Positions 56,645-64,000 of a stretch of 64,000 nucleotides of DNA are shown here, one piece after another; the stretch's first letter is position 1, and the number at the start of each line of letters is the position of its first letter. Position numbers and translations under genes: made by a program. Origin of the DNA: Gammaproteobacteria bacterium (GTDB taxonomy: Bacteria; Pseudomonadota; Gammaproteobacteria; Steroidobacterales; Steroidobacteraceae); the NCBI GenBank assembly GCA_004297335.1, contig SCUD01000035.1, positions 24,167-88,166 on the forward strand, given 5' to 3'. Under the pieces are notes generated by a model. The model was not told the DNA's origin, did not search any database, and was given only the letters and a program-made list of their open reading frames with translations.

Positions 56645-57121
56645 CTACCCGGTAGCCTGCTGCAGCGGCAGCGCGGTCGTGTACTTCACCTCGCGCAGCG
56701 CGAGGCTCGAGCGCACACGCACCAGGCCCGGAATCTTGAACAGGAATTCGTGCAGGAACCGGTCGTAGGCCTGCGCGCCGGTGACCATGATCTTGAGCAC
56801 GTACTCCGCCTCGCCCATCACCGAATAGCATTCGACGATCTCCGGCACGCCCGCCACCGACTCCTCGAAGCGGCGCACCTCGTCCTCCTTGTAGCACTGC
56901 AGCTGCACGGTGGCCCAGGCGATGATGTCGAGCCCGATCTTGGCCGGGTCCACCAGCGCGACATAGCGCCGGATCACGCCGCTGTCCTGCAGCGCCTGTA
57001 CGCGACGCCAGCAGGGCGAGGCCGACATGCCGGCCTGCTCGGCCAGCTCCTGATTGGTGATCCTGCCGTCCTGCTGCAGGATCCCGAGCAGTCGCGCTTC
57101 GCTGGCAGTGAGCTTGCCCAT
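56645..57121 (-). CDS. Lrp/AsnC family transcriptional regulator
   Basis: MGKLTASEARLLGILQQDGRITNQELAEQAGMSASPCWRRVQALQDSGVIRRYVALVDPAKIGLD. Confidence 0.92.
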   Translation of the reverse strand: MGKLTASEARLLGILQQDGRITNQELAEQAGMSASPCWRRVQALQDSGVIRRYVALVDPAKIGLDIIAWATVQLQCYKEDEVRRFEESVAGVPEIVECYSVMGEAEYVLKIMVTGAQAYDRFLHEFLFKIPGLVRVRSSLALREVKYTTALPLQQATG

Positions 57122-57142
57122 GACTCCGTCCTCTCGAATGGC

Positions 57143-57976
57143 CTAGCTTGGCGCCGGCCGCGGCAGCTCGCAAGTTGCCCCGGCCATCGGTGCCGGCGGT
57201 CCGAGTCGTCCGGCCTGCAGGGCCCAGCCCTGGCACAGGCAGGCGAAGATCTCCCGGAGTGCGGGCAGCCGCGCCGCGATTGCCGGCGCGCCGGGGCCGT
57301 AGCCGTCGAGGAGTACCCGCACCTGCGCCGTGGCCAGGTCGTGGTACCCGATGCAGGCTGCGACATCGGCTGCCGGATCGCCGGGCCCGGCGTATTCCCA
57401 GTCGAGGGCGATCAGCTCCCGACCGGTATCGATCAAGTTGAGGTGATGCAGGTCATGATGGCACGGCACCAGCCGCTCGGGCGAATCCAGCCCGGCCCGG
57501 AGCACGGCAAGACGCTCGGCGAGAGCGGACACCGTGGCGGCATCGGGGCCCTCGCGCAAGCCGGCAAGAAAACCGGCCGCGCGCGCGCCGATATCGACGG
57601 CCGCGAGGCCCGCTGGCACCGGCAGCGCATGCAGGCGCGCGAGCCAGCCGCCGAGCCGCCACAGCAGTGCCTCCTCGCGCAGATCCTCGCGGCTGAGCGT
57701 ATGCCCCTGGATGAAGCGTGTGACCAGGAGTCCCGATTCCGGCCGCGCGCAGACAACTGCGGGCGCCAGCCCGGCCGCGGCGGCAAGGCGCTGGATTGCG
57801 AACTCTGCCCGATGATCGACGCCAAGCAGCGCGGCATCGGCGTGTGGCACCCGGACCACGAGGTCGTGGCTGGGGTCGCGCACGCGCAGCGTGCGATTCA
57901 GCAGTCCGCCGGAAAGCGGCTGCACATCAGGGCTTGCGCAGCCGAGTTCCTCGAGCAGGCCGGCTGGAATCTCCAT
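57143..57976 (-). CDS. APH/choline-kinase-like phosphotransferase, predicted thiamine kinase
   Basis: PLSGGLLNRTLRV, LVPCHHDLHHLNLIDTGRELIALDWEYAGPGDPAADVAACI; last gene of TPP-riboswitch operon. Confidence 0.8.
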   Translation of the reverse strand: MEIPAGLLEELGCASPDVQPLSGGLLNRTLRVRDPSHDLVVRVPHADAALLGVDHRAEFAIQRLAAAAGLAPAVVCARPESGLLVTRFIQGHTLSREDLREEALLWRLGGWLARLHALPVPAGLAAVDIGARAAGFLAGLREGPDAATVSALAERLAVLRAGLDSPERLVPCHHDLHHLNLIDTGRELIALDWEYAGPGDPAADVAACIGYHDLATAQVRVLLDGYGPGAPAIAARLPALREIFACLCQGWALQAGRLGPPAPMAGATCELPRPAPS

Positions 57977-58590
57977 CACGCAGCAGGCTCCAGCGCGCTC
58001 CGCCAGGACCGCCAGCCGGCGATGGCGAGGAACGCATAGGCGAGATACAGCGCCGCGGTGAAGGCCAGCCCCTGGCTGAGAAACAGCAGCGCGAGCCCGG
58101 CATCGATGGCGACCCACCAGATCCAGCTCTCGAGCACGCGCCGCGCGAGCATCCAGGTCGCGGCGACGCTGGCCCAGGTGCCGAGCGCATCGGCCAGTGG
58201 GGCCACCGCCTCGGTGTATCGCCCGAGCAGCGGTGCGGTAATTGCGCTCAGGGCCAGCACCGCGAGACCGGCCGCGAGCTGCGGCCGCAAAGTCCAGCGC
58301 CGCGGCGCAAACCCCACTGTGCCAGACTCCGGGCGCCAGGCCAGCCAGCCATACACCGCCATCGCCACGTAGATCACCTGCAGGGCCGCCTGCAGCAACA
58401 GCCGCGCATCGAGGAACACGAACGCATACAGGGCGGTGCCTGCGCCGCCAGCGATCCAGCAGCCGCGGTGCCGGCGGATGGCCAGGACGATGTAGATGAC
58501 GCCGAGCAGCACCGCGAGCTGCTCCGTGAAGCTGGCGTCGCGGGCGCCCGCGACGAAGGCGTCCAGCAAGCCCTGCGACGCCTCAGTCAC
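57976..58590 (-). CDS. PnuC family transporter (PnuT-like, predicted thiamine uptake)
   Basis: Seven-TM-like small protein; QLAVLLGVIYIVLAIRRHRGCWIAG, ALQVIYVAMAVYGWLAWR; TGATG overlap with kinase. Confidence 0.82.
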   Translation of the reverse strand: MTEASQGLLDAFVAGARDASFTEQLAVLLGVIYIVLAIRRHRGCWIAGGAGTALYAFVFLDARLLLQAALQVIYVAMAVYGWLAWRPESGTVGFAPRRWTLRPQLAAGLAVLALSAITAPLLGRYTEAVAPLADALGTWASVAATWMLARRVLESWIWWVAIDAGLALLFLSQGLAFTAALYLAYAFLAIAGWRSWRSALEPAA

Positions 58591-58825
58591 CGCCGCCGAG
58601 TACCTTCATCACGAACACCGAGCGCCAGGGCGAGGCAAAGCTCCTGGCACATTCCTCGGCGAGCGCTGCGAACACGAGCTCCAGTTCGCCGCTGAGCTGG
58701 GTGCTCATCGCGTTGGTGACGACGCGCAGGCCCGGGCGGGCGTTGATGCGGTCAATGAAGTCCTGGATCGGCGGGATGAAGTCCCCTGCGAGTGGATACA
58801 GGCTCAGTTCGACGGCAATGTGCAT
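58583..58825 (-). CDS. thiamine-binding/MTH1187-YkoF family protein
   Basis: MHIAVELSLYPLAGDFIPPIQDFIDRINARPGLRVVTNAMSTQLSGELELVFAAL. Confidence 0.7.
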   Translation of the reverse strand: MHIAVELSLYPLAGDFIPPIQDFIDRINARPGLRVVTNAMSTQLSGELELVFAALAEECARSFASPWRSVFVMKVLGGGD

Positions 58826-58843
58826 GGAAGATCCCCGGGTGGT

Positions 58844-60925
58844 TCAGAAGGAGTAGCGCGCGGTGACGCCGAACTGGCGCGGATCACCGAACCGCAGGTA
58901 CAACCGCTCCGGAAAATCCGGTGGCTCGTTGCCGAAGAAGAACCCGCGGACCGGATAGCGCCGGTCGAAGGCATTGTGGAGCCAGGCATGCACCGACCAG
59001 TGCTCGCGTTCATAGCCGGCGCGCAGATGGGTCAGGAATCGGGCGCCGGCGCGCTGGTCATGGCTGGCGTCGTGATAGAAGCCGGCCTCACCGCTGCTGT
59101 CGATGCGGGCCATCCAGCCGGCCGGGTGGCGCCAGGTCGCCGAGGCCGCAAGCTTCCATTCCGGCGCATGCGCCCAGGCGCGACCGCTCAGGTTGCGCGT
59201 ACCATGCTGATAGCCCAGGAAACGCGAGCGCAGCAGTGACCCGCTCGCGCCGAGCTCGAGTCGTGCGGTCGCACGCCAGCGCAGCGAACCTTCGGCGCCC
59301 CAGGCCTCGCCGCTCGCCGCGTTGTCGGTCAGGAACAGGAAGGTCAGCGGATCCTGCGGGTCGAGCTGCAGCGAGCTCGCGACCTGCTGGCGCTCGCGCC
59401 GCGTGTAAAACAGGTTCACGTCAGCCGCAAGCGGCCGTTGCATCCCCTGGACCTTCCAGCCAGCCTCCAGGTTCCACAGGTATTCGGGATCGAACAGGCG
59501 ACGGTCGTCCGGCACGGCCGCTCCGATGTTGAAGCCACCGGCCTTGAAACCGCGTGACAGTGCGAGCCAGAGGCTGCGGGTCGCATCCAGCCCATGCGTC
59601 ACCGAGACCTGGCCGCCCCACATGTGGTCGCGAGGATGGAAGGCCGCGCCGTCGCTGTCGGCATAACGCGCCTCGCGCTCCTCGAGCCGCAGCCCCAGGG
59701 CGAGCCGCGTGGCACCGGTCAGGGATCGCTCGACCTGCCCGTACAGCGCGCGGCTGGTTGCGTGGTAATCGCTGTCGAGCGCGCGCTCGTAGGGCCAGTC
59801 CAGGTACAGCCCGTCATCACGACTGCGATTCGTCTCCTCGAGCCGCAACAGCCAGACGCCGGCGAGCCACGTCCAGTCGCCGTCGGTGTCCGACAGCAGC
59901 CGCAGGTCCTCGGACAGCGTGCGCCGCCCGCGCAGCGTCCGCGAGAAGAAGTCGTAGGGCCCGGCCGCGCTCCAGTCGGCATCATTGCCCCAATCACCGT
60001 CGAAGCTGGCCTCGATGTCGGACTCTGCCCAGGCCGTCGTCGAACGCAGCTCGAGGCCGCCGGCACCGCGCCGGCTCGCGTCCAGCGAGACCCCGGAGGA
60101 GCGCTGCGCGTCACGGCCCGGCCGGTCCGAGAGCGTCTGGAAGCTGTTGTCGATCGCAAAAGCGTCGTAACCGTTGTCGAAGTCGAGATACAACAGGCCC
60201 AGGTCAGCGCGCCAGCCGCGCGGCAGCTCCAGATGCAGTTTCAGCCGCGCGCTCAGCTCGTCGCGGCCATTGGTATCGTCGCGGCCGAGGAAGGCGTTGC
60301 GCCGGAAGCCATCCGACTGCGCACGCTGAAGCACCGCACGCCAGGCGCCGCCGGCACCGGCCGGCAGTGGACCTCCGGTCACGACGCCGGCGGACCACAG
60401 CCCGTCGTCGCCGGCACCAGCCTCCAGCGCGACGCCAGGCTCGGCGACCGGATCGCGGGTCTTCACCTTGATCAGGCCGGCGAGCGCATTGGCGCCATAG
60501 CGTGTGCCCTGCGGGCCGCGCAGCACCTCGACCTGCTCGACGTCGAACAGCGAGGCAACCATGCCGATGCCGCTGAAATCAATCTCGTCGATCAGGAAGC
60601 CGACCGAGGGATTCGGCGCGCCCTGGTACTGCTCCAGCTCACCGATGCCGCGCAGCTGGAAATAGCGCGGGCGCGCGCTGGCGCCCGCCCAGGACAGCGA
60701 TGGCACCTGTGGCAGCAGTTCCTCGAGATGCTGCACCGCACCGTCGCGGACGGTGTCGCGGCCGAGCACCGTCACACTCGCCGGCAACTCCAGCACCGGC
60801 ACCATCCGCAGCGTCGCGGTGACGATGACCTCCTCGAGCGGCACCGGTTCCTGCGCCAACGCAGCGATCGGGCCGGCGAGTGCCAGCAGCAATGGAAACA
60901 GCGGGAATCTTCGGGTCAGCGGCAT
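58844..60925 (-). CDS. TonB-dependent outer-membrane receptor (predicted thiamine receptor)
   Basis: Signal peptide, EEVIVTATLR, plug VEVLRGPQGTRYGANALAGLIKVKT, C-terminal FGVTARYSF; preceded by TPP riboswitch. Confidence 0.9.
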   Translation of the reverse strand: MPLTRRFPLFPLLLALAGPIAALAQEPVPLEEVIVTATLRMVPVLELPASVTVLGRDTVRDGAVQHLEELLPQVPSLSWAGASARPRYFQLRGIGELEQYQGAPNPSVGFLIDEIDFSGIGMVASLFDVEQVEVLRGPQGTRYGANALAGLIKVKTRDPVAEPGVALEAGAGDDGLWSAGVVTGGPLPAGAGGAWRAVLQRAQSDGFRRNAFLGRDDTNGRDELSARLKLHLELPRGWRADLGLLYLDFDNGYDAFAIDNSFQTLSDRPGRDAQRSSGVSLDASRRGAGGLELRSTTAWAESDIEASFDGDWGNDADWSAAGPYDFFSRTLRGRRTLSEDLRLLSDTDGDWTWLAGVWLLRLEETNRSRDDGLYLDWPYERALDSDYHATSRALYGQVERSLTGATRLALGLRLEEREARYADSDGAAFHPRDHMWGGQVSVTHGLDATRSLWLALSRGFKAGGFNIGAAVPDDRRLFDPEYLWNLEAGWKVQGMQRPLAADVNLFYTRRERQQVASSLQLDPQDPLTFLFLTDNAASGEAWGAEGSLRWRATARLELGASGSLLRSRFLGYQHGTRNLSGRAWAHAPEWKLAASATWRHPAGWMARIDSSGEAGFYHDASHDQRAGARFLTHLRAGYEREHWSVHAWLHNAFDRRYPVRGFFFGNEPPDFPERLYLRFGDPRQFGVTARYSF

Positions 60926-60928
60926 GCC

Positions 60929-61026
60929 TGCTCCCTCCGCCGGTACTAACCGGATCAGGTTCAACGGGTTCGCCGGTCAGCCCGCGTGGGCATCCGACGT
61001 CTCAGGTCTTTGAGACCACCCCAAGG
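60929..61026 (-). ncRNA. TPP riboswitch (THI element)
   Basis: Minus strand: CTTGGGGTGGTCTCAAAGACCTGAGACGTC...AACCCGTTGAACCTGATCCGGTTAGTACCGGCGGAGGGAGCAGG, with conserved CTGAGA and TTGAACCTGATCCGGTTAGTACCGGCG-AGGGA cores. Confidence 0.95.
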
Positions 61027-61114
61027 CGCAGGCGGATGTTAGTGAAGATAGCGAGCGGATGCAATGGGAGGGCGCGGATCGCCCACAGGCGCCACCGGCG
61101 GCGGAAACGCGCGC

Positions 61115-61390
61115 TCAGCCGCCCTGCTCGCGAAGGCGACCCTCGACGTATTTGTGCAGAATGCTCGCTACGAGAGTCTGATAGGGAGTGCCTTCGGCCA
61201 GCGCCCGCTTCTGCAGCCCACGAAGGTCCTTTGACGAGAGCCGGATGTTGATCCTCGCATCCTTGCGAGACATCGCCTCCGCATACGCCTTGTGCCGCAT
61301 CCGTGTCCGGGCAGCGCCTTTCGAGCGCTTGAGCCTGCCCGCTTCATACGCCTCCAGAATCTCTGTCTCTTCCCGATCCAGTTCACTCAT
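61115..61390 (-). CDS. CopG/RHH-type antitoxin
   Basis: MSELDREETEILEAYEAGRLKRSKGA...KDARINIRLSSKDLRGLQKRALAEGTPYQTLVASILHKYVEGRL. Confidence 0.8.
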   Translation of the reverse strand: MSELDREETEILEAYEAGRLKRSKGAARTRMRHKAYAEAMSRKDARINIRLSSKDLRGLQKRALAEGTPYQTLVASILHKYVEGRLREQGG

Positions 61391-61520
61391 TTGCTTTGCC
61401 TCGATCCTTCTTCGTGGCCTTCCGACTCGACAAAGGGCACGAGAAAGACATAAGCCTCGATAGCAATCGCGTGGACCCGTTGCCCAGGGTAGCGGTCCTG
61501 ACTTGGAGGATCATATGTGA
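61383..61520 (-). pseudogene. degraded toxin gene partnering the RHH antitoxin
   Basis: Frame 1: SDFTYDPPSQDRYPGQRVHAIAIEAYVFLVPFVES; shifted frame: RKATKKDRGKANE*, whose stop overlaps the antitoxin start. Resembles the 'RYPGQR..VV.I..YAYLVPFV...FLKTIIPSRKATKKY' toxin family with internal losses. Confidence 0.65.
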
Positions 61521-61649
61521 AATCACTAAAGCGCGACCAAGCCCTCTGCGATCAACGGGACCACGTTTCCATTTGTGTGCAGCCGGCCGGGGCAGACACG
61601 AATACGCAGATTGTGATAGTTTGTGTACATTCAGTCACGGGGTTGACCG

Positions 61650-61892
61650 ATGTCCACGACAATGACCATCCGCCTCGACGACGAGGTCAAGGAGCGCCTG
61701 GACCAGCTGTCCGCGGCGACACAACGCAGCAAGTCGTACCTGGCGGCAGAAGCCATTCGCGTGTTCGTCGATACCAATGCCTGGCAGATCCGCGAGATCC
61801 AGGCCGCGCTTACCGAGGCGGATGCCGGCGACTTTGCCAGCGACGAGGCAGTCGCGAGGGTCGCGAGAAAGTGGCGCGCGCGTGCGCGTTAG
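61650..61892 (+). CDS. RHH/ParD-like antitoxin
   Basis: MSTTMTIRLDDEVKERLDQLSAATQRSKSYLAAEAIRVFVDTNAWQIREIQAALTEADAGDFAS. Confidence 0.88.
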   Translation: MSTTMTIRLDDEVKERLDQLSAATQRSKSYLAAEAIRVFVDTNAWQIREIQAALTEADAGDFASDEAVARVARKWRARAR

Positions 61893-62166
61893 ATGGCTGT
61901 CCAAGGCCCTGCACAACCTCGCGGACGAGGCCGATTTCATCGCGATCGATGACCCGAAGGCCGCGGGGCTCGTGGTCAGCCCTGTCCTGGACGCTGTGCA
62001 ATCTCTCGCGCAGCAGCCCGGAATCGGCCGCCCCGGGCGTATGCCCGGAACCAGGGAACTCGTCGTGCCCCGGACCCGCTACATCGTGCCCTACCGCGTG
62101 CGCAGTGATACCGTGGAGATCCTGCGGCTGTTCCACACGGCACGGCGACTGCCGGAACGCTGGTGA
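61882..62166 (+). CDS. ParE/RelE family toxin
   Basis: VRVRWLSKALHNLADEADFIAIDDPKAAGLVV...GRPGRMPGTRELVVPRTRYIVPYRVRSDTVEILRLFHTARRLPERW; GTG start overlaps antitoxin end. Confidence 0.88.
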   Translation: MRVRWLSKALHNLADEADFIAIDDPKAAGLVVSPVLDAVQSLAQQPGIGRPGRMPGTRELVVPRTRYIVPYRVRSDTVEILRLFHTARRLPERW

Positions 62167-64000
62167 TCAGCCTACCGCGCCCCGCTCCGCCTGCCACTGC
62201 CCGAAACTGCCGCCCTGCTCCGCGAGCCGCAGCAGCAGCGGCGCCGGCGTCCAGTAGCGCGGGCCCTGTTCGCGCTCGTAGCGGCGCGTAGCCGCGAGCA
62301 CGGTGGCGAGGCCAGTGGTGTCTGCATGGAACATCGGCCCACCGCGCGTACGCGGGAAGCCATAACCGTTGCACCAGATCACGTCGATGTCGGCCGGGCT
62401 CGCGGCGATGCCTTCCTCGAGGATGCGCGCGCCCTCGTTGACGAGCGCGTAGATGCAGCGCTCGACGATCTCGCGCTCGTCGATCGCGCGCTCAGCGATG
62501 CCGAGCTTCGCCGCCTCGGCGCGGATGATCCTGGCGACCTCCGGATCGTTCTGGCGCGGGCTGCCCGGCGCCTCGTAGCGATAGAAGCCGCGCCCGGTCT
62601 TCTGCCCGAAGCGGCCGAGTTCGGCGAGCCGGTCGGAGACCCGGAAGAAGCGCGGATCGTCCGGGCGATCCTGCCACTCGCGGCGCACGTTGAAGCCGAT
62701 GTCGAGACCGGCGAGATCGCCGACCGCGTTCGGGCCCATGGCCATGCCGAAGCGCTCCATCGCCGCGTCGATCTGTTCCGGGCTCGCGCCCTCGAGCAGC
62801 ATCAGCTCCCGCTCCCGGCCGTAGGCGTACAGCATCCGGTTGCCGACGAAGCCGAAGCAGTTGCCGACCGTGACCGCGATCTTGCCGATGCGCTTGGTGA
62901 CGGCGCGCGCAGTCGCGAGCGCCGCCGCGGAACTCTCCCGCCCGCGCACGATCTCGACGAGACGCATGATGTTGGCCGGACTGAAGAAGTGCATGCCGAC
63001 GACATCCGCAGCGCGGCCGCTCGCGGCGGCGATCGCATCGACGTCCAGCGTCGAGGTATTGGTCGCCAGCACCGTGCCCGGACGGCAGGCCGCGCCCAGG
63101 TTCGCGAACAGCTCGCGCTTCACCGCCAGGTTCTCGAACACGGCCTCGATGACGAGGTCGGCATCCCGCGCCACGCCGATCTCGCCGCTGCCATGGACCC
63201 GCGCGGTCGCGGCCTGCGCCTCCGCTGCGCTCATCCGGCCCTTGGCCGCGGACTGGGCGAAAGTCTGCGCGACCCGCTTGAGTCCGGCCTCGAGCCCCTG
63301 CGCCTGCGCGTCGATCAGCGTGACTTCGAAGCCCGCGGTCGCGAGGCTGATCGCGATGCCGGCACCCATGGTGCCGGCGCCGATCACCGCGACCCGCTGC
63401 ACGGCGCGCGCCTGGCCACCGCCGCTGCCATCGCCGCGCTCGGCAAAGAACAGGTGCCGCAGCGAGCGTGATGCAGTCGAATGCCGGGCCTCGTCGAACA
63501 GCTCCCGCGCGCGGGCATCGGCCGCCGGGAACGCCAGGCGGGCGGCGGCCTCGGTGGCGAGGATCACGCGCTCCACCGCCGCGGACCCGCGCTGCGCGCG
63601 CGGCAGTGAGCGCCGGTATTCCGCGAAGAACTCCGCCGCGCAATCGGGCGCCGGCAGGTCGCACAACCGCCGCACGGGAACCGCCTGTTCGATCAGCTCG
63701 AGTGCATAGCGCACGGCACCGGCCCGGACGTCCCCATCGAGCAGCCGGTCCACCAGGCCGAGTGCACCGGCACGCTCCCGGTCGATCGGCTGGCCAGCGG
63801 TCATCAACTCGAGCGCAGTCTGCCAGCCCACCACGCGCGGCAGGCGCACCGTAGCACCGGCACCGGGCAGCAGGCCGAGCGTGATCTCCGGCAGGCCGAA
63901 GCTCAGATTCGGTGCCGCAGCACGATAGTGGCACGCGAGCGCCACCTCGGCGCCGCCGCCGAGCGTCGCACCGTGCATCGCGGCAATGACCGGCTTGGTG
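62167..64000 (-). CDS. 3-hydroxyacyl-CoA dehydrogenase / enoyl-CoA hydratase fusion (FadB/FadJ-like), truncated at right edge
   Basis: Crotonase part HGATLGGGAEVALACHYR...; VAVIGAGTMGAGIAISLATAGFEVTLID; TNTSTLDVDAIA; frame open to window end. Confidence 0.9.
   Translation of the reverse strand, partial: TKPVIAAMHGATLGGGAEVALACHYRAAAPNLSFGLPEITLGLLPGAGATVRLPRVVGWQTALELMTAGQPIDRERAGALGLVDRLLDGDVRAGAVRYALELIEQAVPVRRLCDLPAPDCAAEFFAEYRRSLPRAQRGSAAVERVILATEAAARLAFPAADARARELFDEARHSTASRSLRHLFFAERGDGSGGGQARAVQRVAVIGAGTMGAGIAISLATAGFEVTLIDAQAQGLEAGLKRVAQTFAQSAAKGRMSAAEAQAATARVHGSGEIGVARDADLVIEAVFENLAVKRELFANLGAACRPGTVLATNTSTLDVDAIAAASGRAADVVGMHFFSPANIMRLVEIVRGRESSAAALATARAVTKRIGKIAVTVGNCFGFVGNRMLYAYGRERELMLLEGASPEQIDAAMERFGMAMGPNAVGDLAGLDIGFNVRREWQDRPDDPRFFRVSDRLAELGRFGQKTGRGFYRYEAPGSPRQNDPEVARIIRAEAAKLGIAERAIDEREIVERCIYALVNEGARILEEGIAASPADIDVIWCNGYGFPRTRGGPMFHADTTGLATVLAATRRYEREQGPRYWTPAPLLLRLAEQGGSFGQWQAERGAVG

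Noticed and set aside
56264-58039. 591-aa plus-strand ORF
   Set aside because: Antisense to MIO lyase, Lrp and kinase genes.

Overview
This 64 kb window is high-GC, densely coded bacterial DNA, most likely from a chromosome of a gammaproteobacterium (inferred from gene content, not tested). No rRNA, tRNA, CRISPR array or intact transposase was recognised. Main blocks, left to right: (1) start of xerD on the minus strand; (2) a branched-chain/fatty acyl-CoA catabolic region with fused isobutyryl-CoA mutase icmF, TetR, thiolase, FadR-type GntR, isovaleryl-CoA dehydrogenase, 3-methylcrotonyl-CoA carboxylase beta, enoyl-CoA hydratase, MCC alpha, two SDRs, two M16 peptidases, ETF-QO and acetoacetyl-CoA synthetase; (3) zapE and hicBA next to a higA remnant; (4) an M28-PDZ-TolB-type fusion, a tandem GFA protein and gltBD; (5) a minus-strand run of MIO ammonia-lyase/aminomutase, soxD and a three-gene MacAB/Lol-like ABC exporter, divergent from an Lrp-TetR pair; (6) soxB-soxA-soxG-purU (sarcosine oxidase) and an M20 amidohydrolase; (7) a zinc metallopeptidase, SNF transporter, NAD-GDH and gpmA; (8) a second MIO lyase (AvPAL-like, His-Leu selectivity pair) with its own Lrp and a leader hairpin that can mask its Shine-Dalgarno; (9) a TPP-riboswitch-headed thiamine salvage operon (TonB receptor, MTH1187/YkoF-like protein, PnuC family, kinase); (10) a decayed toxin with an intact RHH antitoxin beside an intact ParDE; (11) a fadB-like gene running off the right edge. 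The most interesting observations are the two MIO lyase/Lrp modules (one with an unusual Cys-Leu selectivity pair, in a putative operon with a displaced soxD and an exporter), the structured leader of the second lyase, the thiamine operon, a REPIN-like inverted repeat that supplies a C-terminal tail and stop codon, and a shared TTTTGC-N-GCAAAA operator-like palindrome in the acyl-CoA cluster.
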